Below, one piece after another: positions 46,718 to 59,217 of a DNA stretch of 64,000 nt. This DNA comes from Hyaloperonospora brassicae. Its lineage: Eukaryota > Oomycota > Peronosporomycetes > Peronosporales > Peronosporaceae. Under the pieces are notes generated by a model. It was not told the DNA's origin, searched no databases, and was given only the letters and a program-made list of their open reading frames with translations. The stretch spans positions 62,001 through 126,000 of the forward strand of contig CANTFL010001323.1 in the NCBI GenBank assembly GCA_947650285.1, given 5' to 3'. Both the position numbers and the translations under genes were made by a program. Position 1 is the first letter of the stretch; each line of letters opens with the position of its first letter.

Positions 46718-47025
46718 CGTGCTTGGGCTCCTATCCTGATGGTAGGCATGGATAATGAATGACGAGACGCTTGAAGGAGACGGAGGGAGGTCACACCGAA
46801 GACCGGAGTGAAGACACTTGTGGGTTGAAAGGAGATCCAAAAGTGCGTGATTTATACGTCTTAACTCTGCCTACCCTAGACTGCATCCAATCACATGGTG
46901 CATCGAATCAACCTGATTTACACGCGTCCGATCATCCTACGCGTCTAATCAACTCTGAGGTAATTACCGACGTAAAACCTATCCCGTATCAACTACGCTT
47001 GAAGCTCGGATTGAATCGGTGACCT
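46718..47025 (-). promoter_or_regulatory. Copia unit leader, 308 bp form, with TATA-like box
   Basis: Representative of the leaders in front of units 4-11 (for example also 49154-49461, 51594-51901, 54029-54336, 56469-56776, 58910-59217, 61351-61658 and from 63792). TATAAA lies on the minus strand at 46856-46851, about 134 bases before the gag ATG, in the context GACGTATAAATC. A short inverted repeat, CCTA...TAGG, lies just before the ATG. Otherwise nothing coding is seen. Confidence 0.5.
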
Positions 47026-49153
47026 TCAATAGCGACTTATCACCACTTGTCCGGCGTCAATGTCGAGTACCCGATACGCATTGGACACTTCTTCATAACA
47101 CATGAAACTTCCAATGCGCGCCTTCGGGTCCCACTTGAGTCGCTTCGCCTTCGGTGTCAGAATGTACGCTTGACATCCGAAGACCTGTATGTGTTGGACG
47201 CTTGGCTTTGAGCCACACACGATCTCGAACGGTGTGACTCTTGTGGGATCTCGGTGATGGCCTCCGATGTTTGACGTAGACGGCCGTCATTGCTGCTTCA
47301 GCCCAGAAACACTTGTCCAACTTGGTATGATGCAGCAAACGGCGCCCGATCGTGATGATAGTCTGGATGGCCCGTTTTGTCAGTGCCGTTTGTCTGGTGT
47401 GCGTACGGCACCGTCGTTTGCTGCTCAATGGCTTCTTCTTCGTAAAACGTCTTGAGCGAGTTGGATGCGAACTCTCGCGCTCCATCATTGCGAACGAACT
47501 TGACCTTCTTGCCAAATGGAGTCTGGATCTTGACGATGTAGTTCTTGATGCAGTCTTCAGTCTCCGACCTGGTCCGCAAACAGAAACCGTTCATGCAGCC
47601 ACTGGCTTCGTCCACGATCATCAGCAAATATCTGCTGCCGCCGATCGAGACTTCTTTTTAAGGGGCCGCAGATGTCGGAGTAGCGAAGCTCAAACGTGTC
47701 GCAACAGCGTTTGTCACGGTTGCTTGGAAACGGTTTTTGGACCATCTTCCCTCGTTGGCATCCACGACAAACGCTCGTTCCACTCGACTTGGATGACACC
47801 TTTGTATCTTTGATCATTTCAGTGTCCACCATCTTGCAAAGAACGTCAAGTGGTGCATGACCCGTCCGCGCGTGGAGATCGATGACTTGGTCATTCGTTG
47901 CCGCGTTCGCCGATCGATGTGAAAACCGAAGCCAGTAAAGTTCATCGACGAGATAAGCGGTGGCCACCACTTGCGTCGAGTTCTTGCGCGACACGTGCAT
48001 CGTAGAGCCTTCGAGAACGACTTGACATTCACCGCTCTCGTTGATCTGCGGTACCGACAACAGGCTCGTGCCCATGTTTCGCACGAACAGCACGTCGTTG
48101 ATCTCGATCTCGCGCTCGTTGCCAGTTGTCCGGGCCCTTGCTCTATGATGGTTTTGACGCCCTTAATAGCAGCTTTGCTTCCGTCAGACACCGACAGTTC
48201 GACTTCATCCCGCTCGTTGAGACTTGAAAACTTGGTCTTGTCGCTGCCGATGTGGTGCGTCGCACGAATGTCGACTGCCCACATCCCTGTCAAATTCTGA
48301 CCGGTCGAAAGTCCACACCTGAGCGAGACTGCACACGCCACTCGGTCCAAATCATCACGGTAGTTGTTGTTGTTGTCCCTTTACTGGACATTGCTGGCTC
48401 CGCGTCCACGATTGTTGCCGCTGCGTCGAGCGCGTTGGTTCTCGTCTATCTGCTTGGTCCAGCACCGCTTCGCCGTGTGCCCCGATTTCCGCAGTGCGTT
48501 CATTGACGAGGTTCCCACTCGGCACTGAACGCCTTCGTAGCGTCTTCAGCCTTCACCGATGCCGTCTTGTTTCCTTGACGCTTGATGTGTTCATTCGTCA
48601 GCACTCTCACGACGTCGCGCGATCGCAGTTCCGCGCTGCTGATCTCCAAGTTCAGCAAGACGCTCTTGTAGCGCTTGAGCAGACTGCGCAGCAAGCAAAT
48701 CCCGACGTCTTCATCCTCCATCTTGGCGCCGATACTGCTGAGCTTCGCGCTGATGTTGACGACCTCGTTGCAGTGGTGCAACACATTTCCGCCTTCCGCC
48801 ATCTCCATGCTGAGAAGCTGGCGCTTCCAGTGGATGCGCCCAGGCTTCTGCGACCCGTCGTGCAGTGTCTTGACACGCGTCCACGCGGTCCAGGCTTCCT
48901 CACAGTCGTCGACCACGTGATGGTCGTCGGCCTCCATGTGGAGCAACATTCAGCCGAACGCGATGTTGCTCCCCTTCACGTAGCCATCCATGGTGCGTGG
49001 CTCGGCGGACGTTGACGACGTCTCCCGGTTCACGACGTGCCAGACCGACTTCGTCAGACATACTCCACGCATGTAGTGGCTCCATGTCGCGAAGTTGTCG
49101 CCGTTGAACTTGTCGATGACAACCTTGGTCGAGGCGTCGTTGGTAGAAAACAT
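47026..49153 (-). pseudogene. Copia unit 5: gag-protease-integrase
   Basis: Shared lesions. First unit of a subgroup (with 6, 7, 8 and 10) in which the protease region reads HHIG followed by SDKTKF or NDKTKF, with GVKTIIEQ, in place of [10 protein letters not shown] and GVETIVEQ. The integrase Glu position is Asp (NGTDK) with the one-base insertion. The gag piece after the TGA (48500-48949) is open for 149 codons. Confidence 0.87.
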
Positions 49154-49461
49154 CGTGCTTGGGCTCCTATCCTGATGGTAGGCATGGATAATGAATGACG
49201 AGAGGCTTGAAGGAGACAGAGGGAGGTCACACCGAAGACCGGAGTGACGACACTTGTGGGTTGAAAGGAGATCCAAAAGTGCGTGATTTATACGTCTTAA
49301 CTCTGCCTACCCTAGACTGCATCCAATCACATGGTGCATCGAATCAACCTGATTTACACGCGTCCGATCATCCTACGCGTCTAATCAACTCTGAGGTAAT
49401 TACCGACGTAAAACCTATCCCGTATCAACTACGCTTGAAGCTCGGATTGAATCGGTGACCT

Positions 49462-51593
49462 TCAATAGCGACTTATCACCACTTGTCCGGCGTCAATGTC
49501 GAGTACCCGATACGCATTGGACACTTCTTCATAACACATGAAACTTCCAATGCGCGCCTTCGGGTCCCACTTGAGTCGCTTCTCCTTCGGTGTCAGAATG
49601 TACGCTTGACATCCGAAGACCTGTATGTGTTGGACGCTTGGCTTTGAGCCACACACGATCTCGAACGGTGTGACTCTTGTGGGATCTCGGTGATGGCAGA
49701 CGATGTTTGACGTAGACGGCCGTCATTGCTGCTTCAGCCCAGAAACACTTGTCCAACTTGGTATGATGCAGCAAACGGCGCCCGATCGTGATGATAGTCT
49801 GGATGGCCCGTTTCTCAGTGCCGTTTGTCTGGTGTGCGTACGGCACCGTCGTTTGCTGCTCAATGGCTTCTTCTTCGTAAAACGTCTTGAGCGAGTTGGA
49901 TGCGAACTCTCGCGCTCCATCATTGCGAACGAACTTGACCTTCTTGCCAAATGGAGTCTGGATCTTGACGATGTAGTTCTTGATGCAGTCTTCAGTCTCC
50001 GACCTGGTCCGCAAACAGAAACCGTTCATGCAGCCACTGGCTTCGTCCACGATCATCAGCAAATATCTGCTGCCGCCGATCGAGACTTCTTTTTAAGGGG
50101 CCGCAGATGTCGGAGTAGCGAAGCTCAAACGTGTCGCAACAGCGTTTGTCACGGTTGCTTGGAAACGGTTTTTGGACCATCTTCCCTCGTTGGCATCCAC
50201 GACAAACGCTCGTTCCACTCGACTTGGATGACACCTTTGTATCTTTGATCATTTCAGTGTCCACCATCTTGCAAAGAACGTCAAGTGGTGCATGACCCGT
50301 CCGCGCGTGGAGATCGATGACTTGGTCATTCGTTGCCGCGTTCGCCGATCGATGTGAAAACCGAAGCCAGTAAAGTTCATCGACGAGATAAGCGGTGGCC
50401 ACCACTTGCGTCGAGTTCTTGCGCGACACGTGCATCGTAGAGCCTTCGAGAACGACTTGACATTCACCGCTCTCGTTGATCTGCGGTACCGACAACAGGC
50501 TCGTGCCCATGTTTCGCACGAACAGCACGTCGTTGATCTCGATCTCGCGCTCGTTGCCAGTTGTCCGGGCCCTTGCTCTATGATGGTTTTGACGCCCTTG
50601 ATAGCAGCTTTGCTTCCGTCAGACACCGACAGTTCGACTTCATCCCGCTCGTTGAGACTTGAAAACTTGGTCTTGTCGCTGCCGATGTGGTGCGTCGCAC
50701 GAATGTCGACTGCCCACATCCCTGTCAAATTCTGACCGGTCGAAAGTCCACACCTGAGCGAGACTGCACACGCCACTCGGTCCAAATCATCACGGTAGTT
50801 GTTGTTGTTGTCCCTTTACTGGACATTGCTGGCTCCGCGTCCACGATTGTTGCCGCTGCGTCGAGCGCGTTGGTTCTCGTCTATCTGCTTGGTCCAGCAC
50901 CGCTCCGCCGTGTGCCCCGATTTCCGCAGTGCGTGCATTGACGAGGTTCCCACTCGGCACTGAACGCCTTCGTAGCGTCTTCAGTCTTCACCGATGCCGT
51001 CTTGTTTCCTTGACGCTTGATGTGTTCATTCGTCAGCACTCTCACGACGTCGCGCGATCGCAGTTCCGCGCTGCTCATCTCCAAGCTCAGCAAGACGCTC
51101 TTGTAGCGCTTGATCAGACTGCGCAGCAAGCAAATCCCATCCCGACGTCTTCATCCTCCATCTTGGCGCCGATACTGCTGAGCTTCGCGCTGATGTTGAC
51201 GACCTCGTTGCAGTGGTGCAACACATTTCCGCCTTCCGCCATCTCCATGCTGAACAGCTGGCGCTTCAAGTAGATGCGCCCAGGCTTCTGCGACCCGCCG
51301 TGCAGTGTCTTGACACGCGTCCACGCGGTCCAGGCTTCCTCACAGTCGTCGACCACGTGATGGTCGTCGGCCTCCATGTGGAGCAACATTCAGCCGAACG
51401 CGATGTTGCTCCCCTTCACGTAGCCATCCATGGTGCGTGGCTCGGCGGACGTTGACGACGTCTCCCGGTTCACGACGTGCCAGACCGACTTCGTCAGACA
51501 TACTCCACGCATGTAGCGTCTCCATGTCGCGAAGTTGTCGCCGTTGAACTTGTCGATGACAACCTTGGTCGAGGCGTCGTTGGTAGAAAACAT
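49462..51593 (-). pseudogene. Copia unit 6: gag-protease-integrase
   Basis: Shared lesions, subgroup HHIGSDK. The integrase core is open for 177 codons (49529-50062) with NGTEK. A five-base duplication (plus strand CCCATCCCGACG near 51136) adds a new frameshift in gag. The zinc knuckle has both first cysteines (CTHC) but loses frame before the His. Confidence 0.87.
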
Positions 51594-51901
51594 CGTGCTT
51601 GGGCTCCTATCCTGATGGTAGGTATGGATAATGAATGACGAGACGCTTGAAGGAGACGGAGAGAGGTCACACCGAAGACCGGAGTGAAGACACTTGTGGG
51701 TTGAAAGGAGATCCAAAAGTGCGTGATTTATACGTCTTAACTCTGCCTACCCTAGACTGCATCCAATCACATGGTGCATCGAATCAACCTGATTTACACG
51801 CGTCCGATCATCCTACGCGTCTAATCAACTCTGAGGTAATTACCGACGTAAAACCTATCCCGTATCAACTACGCTTGAAGCTCGGATTGAATCGGTGACC
51901 T

Positions 51902-54028
51902 TCAATAGCGACTTATCACCACTTGTCCGGCGTCAATGTCGAGTACCCGATACGCATTGGACACTTCTTCATAACACATGAAACTTCCAATGCGCGCCTT
52001 CGGGTCCCACTTGAGTCGCTTCTCCTTCGGTGTCAGAATGTACGCTTGGCATCCGAAGACCTGTATGTGTTGGACGCTTGGCTTTGAGCCACACACGATC
52101 TCGAACGGTGTGACTCTTGTGGGATCTCGGTGATGGCAGACGATGTTTGACGTAGACGGCCGTCATTGCTGCTTCAGCCCAGAAACACTTGTCCAACTTG
52201 GTATGATGCAGCAAACGGCGCCCGATCGTGATGATAGTCCGGATGGCACGTTTCTCAGTGCCGTTTGTCTGGTGTGCGTACGGCACCGTCGTTTGCTGCT
52301 CAATGGCTTCTTCTTCGTAAAACGTCTTGAGCGAGTTGGATGCGAACTCTCGCGCTCCATCATTGCGAACGAACTTGACCTTCTTGCCAAATGGAGTCTG
52401 GATCTTGACGATGTAGTTCTTGATGCAGTCTTCAGTCTCCGACCTGGTCCGCAAACAGAAACCGTTCATGCAGCCACTGGCTTCGTCCACGATCATCAGC
52501 AAATATCTGCTGCCGCCGATCGAGACTTCTTTTTAAGGGGCCGCAGATGTCGGAGTAGCGAAGCTCAAACGTGTCGCAACAGCGTTTGTCACGGTTGCTT
52601 GGAAACGGTTTTTGGACCATCTTCCCTCGTTGGCATCCACGACAAACGCTCGTTCCACTCGACTTGGATGACACCTTTGTATCTTTGATCATTTCAGTGT
52701 CCACCATCTTGCAAAGAACGTCAAGTGGTGCATGACCCGTCCGCGCGTGGAGATCGATGACTTGGTCATTCGTTGCCGCGTTCGCCGATCGATGTGAAAA
52801 CCGAAGCCAGTAAAGTTCATCGACGAGATAAGCGGTGGCCACCACTTGCGTCGAGTTCTTGCGCGACACGTGCATCGTAGAGCCTTCGAGAACGACTTGA
52901 CATTCACCGCTCTCGTTGATCTGCGGTACCGACAACAGGCTCGTGCCCATGTTTCGCACGAACAGCACGTCGTTGATCTCGATCTCGCGCTCGTTGCCAG
53001 TTGTCCGGGCCCTTGCTCTATGATGGTTTTGACGCCCTTGATAGCAGCTTTGCTTCCGTCAGACACCGACAGTTCGACTTCATCCCGCTCGTTGAGACTT
53101 GAAAACTTGGTCTTGTCGCTGCCGATGTGGTGCGTCGCACGAATGTCGACTGCCCACATCCCTGTCAAATTCTGACCGGTCGAAAGTCCACACCTGAGCG
53201 AGACTGCACACGCCACTCGGTCCAAATCATCACGGTAGTTGTTGTTGTTGTCCCTTTACTGGACATTGCTGGCTCCGCGTCCACGATTGTTGCCGCTGCG
53301 TCGAGCGCGTTGGTTCTCGTCTTTCTGCTTGGTCCAGCACCGCTCCGCCGTGTGCCCCGATTTCCGCAGTGCGTTCATTGACGAGGTTCACACTCGGCAC
53401 TGAACGCCTTCGTAGCGTCTTCAGTCTTCACCGATGCCGTCTTGTTTCCTTGACGCTTGATGTGTTCATTCGTCAGCACTCTCACGACGTCGCGCGATCG
53501 CAGTTCCGCGCTGCTGATCTCCAAGTTCAGCAAGACGCTCTTGTAGCGCTTGAGCAGACTGCGCAGCAAGCAAATCCCGACGTCTTCATCCTCCATCTTG
53601 GCGCCGATACTGCTGAGCTTCGCGCTGATGTTGACGACCTCGTTGCAGTGGTGCAACACATTTCCGCCTTCCGCCATCTCCATGCTGAGCAGCTGGCGCT
53701 TCCAGTGGATGCGCCCAGGCTTCTGCGACCCGTCGTGCAGTGTCTTGACACGCGTCCACGCGGTCCAGGCTTCCTCACAGTCGTCGACCACGTGATGGTC
53801 GTCGGCCTCCATGTGGAGCAACATTCAGCCGAACGCGATGTTGCTCCCCTTCACGTAGCCATCCATGGTGCGTGGCTCGGCGGACGTTGACGACGTCTCC
53901 CGGTTCACGACGTGCCAGACCGACTTCGTCAGACATACTCCACGCATGTAGCGGCTCCATGTCGCGAAGTTGTCGCCGTTGAACTTGTCGATGACAACCT
54001 TGGTCGAGGCGTCGTTGGTAGAAAACAT
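51902..54028 (-). pseudogene. Copia unit 7: gag-protease-integrase
   Basis: Shared lesions, subgroup HHIGSDK. Lacks the five-base gag duplication although both neighbours have it. The integrase core is open for 177 codons (51969-52502, NGTEKRAIRT), and gag after the TGA is open for 149 codons (53375-53824). Confidence 0.87.
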
Positions 54029-54336
54029 CGTGCTTGGGCTCCTATCCTGATGGTAGGTATGGATAATGAATGACGAGAGGCTTGAAGGAGACGGAGGGAG
54101 GTCACACCGAAGACCGGAGTGACGACACTTGTGGGTTGAAAGGAGATCCAAAAGTGCGTGATTTATACGTCTTAACTCTGCCTACCCTAGACTGCATCCA
54201 ATCACATGGTGCATCGAATCAACCTGATTTACACGCGTCCGATCATCCTACGCGTCTAATCAACTCTGAGGTAATTACCGACGTAAAACCTATCCCGTAT
54301 CAACTACGCTTGAAGCTCGGATTGAATCGGTGACCT

Positions 54337-56468
54337 TCAATAGCGACTTATCACCACTTGTCCGGCGTCAATGTCGAGTACCCGATACGCATTGGACACT
54401 TCTTCATAACACATGAAACTTCCAATGCGCGCCTTCGGGTCCCACTTGAGTCGCTTCTCCTTCGGTGTCAGAATGTACGCTTGACATCCGAAGACCTGTA
54501 TGTGTTGGACGCTTGGCTTTGAGCCACACACGATCTCGAACGGTGTGACTCTTGTGGGATCTCGGTGATGGCAGACGATGTTTGACGTAGACGGCCGTCA
54601 TTGCTGCTTCAGCCCAGAAACACTTGTCCAACTTGGTATGATGCAGCAAACGGCGCCCGATCGTGATGATAGTCTGGATGGCCCGTTTCTCAGTGCCGTT
54701 TGTCTGGTGTGCGTACGGCACCGTCGTTTGCTGCTCAATGGCTTCTTCTTCGTAAAACGTCTTGAGCGAGTTGGATGCGAACTCTCGCGCTCCATCATTG
54801 CGAACGAACTTGACCTTCTTGCCAAATGGAGTCTGGATCTTGACGATGTAGTTCTTGATGCAGTCTTCAGTCTCCGACCTGGTCCGCAAACAGAAACCGT
54901 TCATGCAGCCACTGGCTTCGTCCACGATCATCAGCAAATATCTGCTGCCGCCGATCGAGACTTCTTTTTAAGGGGCCGCAGATGTCGGAGTAGCGAAGCT
55001 CAAACGTGTCGCAACAGCGTTTGTCACGGTTGCTTGGAAACGGTTTTTGGACCATCTTCCCTCGTTGGCATCCACGACAAACGCTCGTTCCACTCGACTT
55101 GGATGACACCTTTGTATCTTTGATCATTTCAGTGTCCACCATCTTGCAAAGAACGTCAAGTGGTGCATGACCCGTCCGCGCGTGGAGATCGATGACTTGG
55201 TCATTCGTTGCCGCGTTCGCCGATCGATGTGAAAACCGAAGCCAGTAAAGTTCATCGACGAGATAAGCGGTGGCCACCACTTGCGTCGAGTTCTTGCGCG
55301 ACACGTGCATCGTAGAGCCTTCGAGAACGACTTGACATTCACCGCTCTCGTTGATCTGCGGTACCGACAACAGGCTCGTGCCCATGTTTCGCACGAACAG
55401 CACGTCGTTGATCTCGATCTCGCGCTCGTTGCCAGTTGTCCGGGCCCTTGCTCTATGATGGTTTTGACGCCCTTGATAGCAGCTTTGCTTCCGTCAGACA
55501 CCGACAGTTCGACTTCATCCCGCTCGTTGAGACTTGAAAACTTGGTCTTGTCGTTGCCGATGTGGTGCGTCGCACGAATGTCGACTGCCCACATCCCTGT
55601 CAAATTCTGACCGGTCGAAAGTCCACACCTGAGCGAGACTGCACACGCCACTCGGTCCAAATCATCACGGTAGTTGTTGTTGTTGTCCCTTTACTGGACA
55701 TTGCTGGCTCCGCGTCCACGATTGTTGCCGCTGCGTCGAGCGCGTTGGTTCTCGTCTTTCTGCTTGGTCCAGCACCGCTCCTCCGTGTGCCCCAATATCC
55801 GCAGCGCGTTCATTGACGAGGTTCACACTCGGCACTGAACGCCTTCGTAGCGTCTTCAGTCTTCACCGATGCCGTCTTGTTTCCTTGACGCTTGATGTGT
55901 TCATTCGTCAGCACTCTCACGACGTCGCGCGATCGCAGTTCCGCGCTGCTCATCTCCAAGTTCAGCAAGACGCTCTTGTAGCGCTTGAGCAGACTGCGCA
56001 GCAAGCAAATCCCATCCCGACGTCTTCATCCTCCATCTTGGCGCCGATACTGCTGAGCTTCGCGCTGATGTTGACGACCTCGTTGCAGTGGTGCAACACA
56101 TTTCCGCCTTCCGCCATCTCCATGCTGAACAGCTGGCGCTTCAAGTATATGCGTTAAGCCTTCTGCGACCCGCCGTGCAGTGTCTTGACACGCGTCCACG
56201 CGGTCCAGGCTTCCTCACAGTCGTCGACCACGTGATGGTCGTCGGCCACCATGTGGAGCAACATTCAGCCGAACGCGATGTTGCTCCCCTTCACGTAGTC
56301 ATCCATGGTGCGTGGCTCGGCGGACGTTGACGACGTCTCCCGGTTCACGACGTGCCAGACCGACTTCGTCAGACACACGCCACGCATGCAGCGGCTCCAT
56401 GTCGCGAAGTTGTCGCCGTTGAACTTGTCGATGACAACCTTGGTCGAGGCGTCGTTGGTAGAAAACAT
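54337..56468 (-). pseudogene. Copia unit 8: gag-protease-integrase
   Basis: Shared lesions. Protease region HHIGNDK. The integrase core is open for 177 codons (54404-54937). Carries the five-base gag duplication (near 56011) and an extra stop (TAA at 56154-56156) in gag that no other unit has. Confidence 0.87.
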
Positions 56469-56776
56469 CGTGCTTGGGCTCCTATCCTGATGGTAGGCAT
56501 GGATCTTGAATGACGAGACGCTTGAAGGAGACGGAGAGCGGTCACACCGAAGACCGGAGTGACGACACTTGTGGGTTGAAAGGAGATACAAAAGTGCGTG
56601 ATTTATACGTCTTAACTCTGCCTACCCTATACTGCATCCAATCACATGGTGCATCGAATCAACCTGATTTACACGCGTCCGATCATCCTACGCGTCTAAT
56701 CAACTCTGAGGTAATTACCGACGTAAAACCTATCCCGTATCAACTACGCTTGAAGCTCGGATTGAATCGGTGACCT

Positions 56777-58909
56777 TCAATAGCGACTTATCACCACTTG
56801 TCCGGCGTCAATGTCGAGTACCCGATACGCATTGGACACTTCTTCATAACACATGAAACTTCCAATGCGCGCCTTCGGGTCCCACTTGAGTCGCTTCTCC
56901 TTCGGTGTCAGAATGTACGCTTGACATCCGAAGACCTGTATGTGTTGGACGCTTGGCTTTGAGCCACACACGATCTCGAACGGTGTGACTGCTTGTGGGA
57001 TCTCGGTGATGGCAGACGATGTTTGACGTAGACGGCCGTCATTGCTGCTTCAGCCCAGAAACACTTGTCCAACTTGGTATGATGTAGCAAACGGCACCCG
57101 ATCGTGATGATAGTCCGGGAGGCACGTTTCTCAGTGCCGTTTGTCTGGTGTGCGTACGGCACCGTCGTTTGCTGCTCAATGCCTTCTTCTTCGTAAAACG
57201 TCTTGAGCGAGTTGGATGCGAACTCTCGCGCTCCATCATTGCGAACGAACTTGACCTTCTTGCCAAATGGAGTCTGGATCTTGACGATGTAGTTCTTGAT
57301 GCAGTCTTCAGTCTCCGACCTGGTCCGCAAACAGAAACCGTTCATGCAGCCACTGGCTTCGTCCACGATCATCAGCAAATATCTGCTGCCGCCAATCGAG
57401 ACTTCTTTTTAAGCGGCCGCAGATGTCGGAGTAGCGAAGCTCAAACGTGTCGCAACAGCGTTTGTCACGGTTGCTTGGAAACGGTTTTTGGACCATCTTC
57501 CCTTGTTGGCATCCACGACAAACGCTCGTTCCACTCGACTTGGATGACACCTTTGTATCTTTGATCATTTCAGTGTCCACCATCTTGCAAAGAACGTCAA
57601 GTGGTGCATGACCCATCCGCGCGTGGGGATCGATGACTTGGTCATTCGTTGCCGCGTTCGCCGATCGATGTGAAAACCGAAGCCAGTAACGTTCATCGAC
57701 GAGATCAGCGGTTGCCACCACTTGCGTCGAGTTCTTGCGCGACACGTGCATCGTAGAGCCTTCGAGAACGACTTGACATTCACCGCTCTCGTTGATCTGC
57801 GGTACCGACAACAGGCTCGTGCCCATGTTTCGCACGAACAGCACGTCGTTGATCTCGATCTCGCGCTCGTTGCCAGTTGGCCTGGCCCTTGCTCCACGAT
57901 GGTTTCAACGCCCTTGATAGCAGCTTTGCTTCCGTCAGACACCGACAGTTCGACTTCATCCCGCTCGTTGAGACTTGAAAACTTGGTCTTGTCGTTGCAG
58001 ATGTGGTGCGTCGCACGAATGTCGACTGCCCACATCCCTGTCAAATTCTTACCGGTCGAAAGTCCACACCTGAGCGAGACTGCACACGCCACTCGGTCCA
58101 AATCATCACGGTAGTTGTTGTTGTTGTCCCTTTACTGGACATTGCTGGCTCCGCGTCCACGATTGTTGCCGCTGCGTCGAGCGCGTTGGTTCTCGTCTAT
58201 CTGCTTGGTCCAGCACCGCTCCGCCGTGTGCCCCGATTTCCGCAGTGCGTGCATTGACGAGGTTCACACTCGGCACTGAACGCCTTCGTAGCGTCTTCAG
58301 TCTTCACCGATGCCGTCTTGTTTCCTTGACGCTTGATGTGTTCATTCGTCAGCACTCTCACGACGTCGCGCGATCGCAGTTCCGCGCTGCTCATCTCCAA
58401 GCTCAGCAAGACGCTCTTGTAGCGCTTGAGCAGACTGCGCAGGAAGCAAATCCCATCCCGACGTCTTCATCCTCCATCTTGGCGCCGATACTGCTGAGCT
58501 TCGCGCTGATGTTGACGACCTCGTTGCAGTGGTGCAACACATTTCCGCCTTCCGCCATCTCCTTGCTGAGAAGCTGGCGCTTCCAGTGGATGCGCCCAGG
58601 CTTCTGCGACCCGTCGTGCAGTGTCTTGACACGCGTCCACGCGGTCCAGGCTTCCTCACAGTCGTCGACCACGTGATGGTCGTCGGCCTCCATGTGGAGC
58701 AACATTCAGCCGAACGCGATGTTGCTCCCCTTCACGTAGCCATCCATGGTGCGTGGCTCGGCGGACGTTGACGACGTCTCCCGGTTCACGACGTGCCAGA
58801 CCGACTTCGTCAGACATACTCCACGCATGTAGTGGCTCCATGTCGCGAAGTTGTCGCCGTTGAACTTGTCGATGACAACCTTGGTCGAGGCGTCGTTGGT
58901 AGAAAACAT
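56777..58909 (-). pseudogene. Copia unit 9: gag-protease-integrase
   Basis: Shared lesions. A mosaic: the protease region reads HHICNDK with GVETIVEQ as in the older group, but FSSLNERD as in the newer group. The integrase core is open for 156 codons (56908-57378) thanks to an extra base near 56990 that opens the frame towards the SH3-like end. The five-base gag duplication is present; the zinc knuckle starts CTHC but is out of frame. Confidence 0.87.
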
Positions 58910-59217
58910 CGTGCTTGGGCTCCTATCCTGATGGTAGGTATGGATAATGAATGACGAGAGGCTTGAAGGAGACAGAGGGAGGTCACACCGAAGACCGGAG
59001 TGACGACACTTGTGGGTTGAAAGGAGATACAAAAGTGCTTGATTTATACGTCTTAACTCTGCCTACCCTAGACTGCATCCAATCACATGGTGCATCGAAT
59101 CAACCTGATTTACACGCGTCCGATCATCCTACGCGTCTAATCAACTCTGAGGTAATTACCGACGTAAAACCTATCCCGTATCAACTACGCTTGAAGCTCG
59201 GATTGAATCGGTGACCT

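Noticed and set aside
49703..50248. 181-codon plus-strand open frame repeated in units 6, 7, 8, 10 and 11
   Set aside because: Shadow of the integrase core on the other strand; recognisable integrase motifs (NDGAREF, NGTEK) are on the minus strand.
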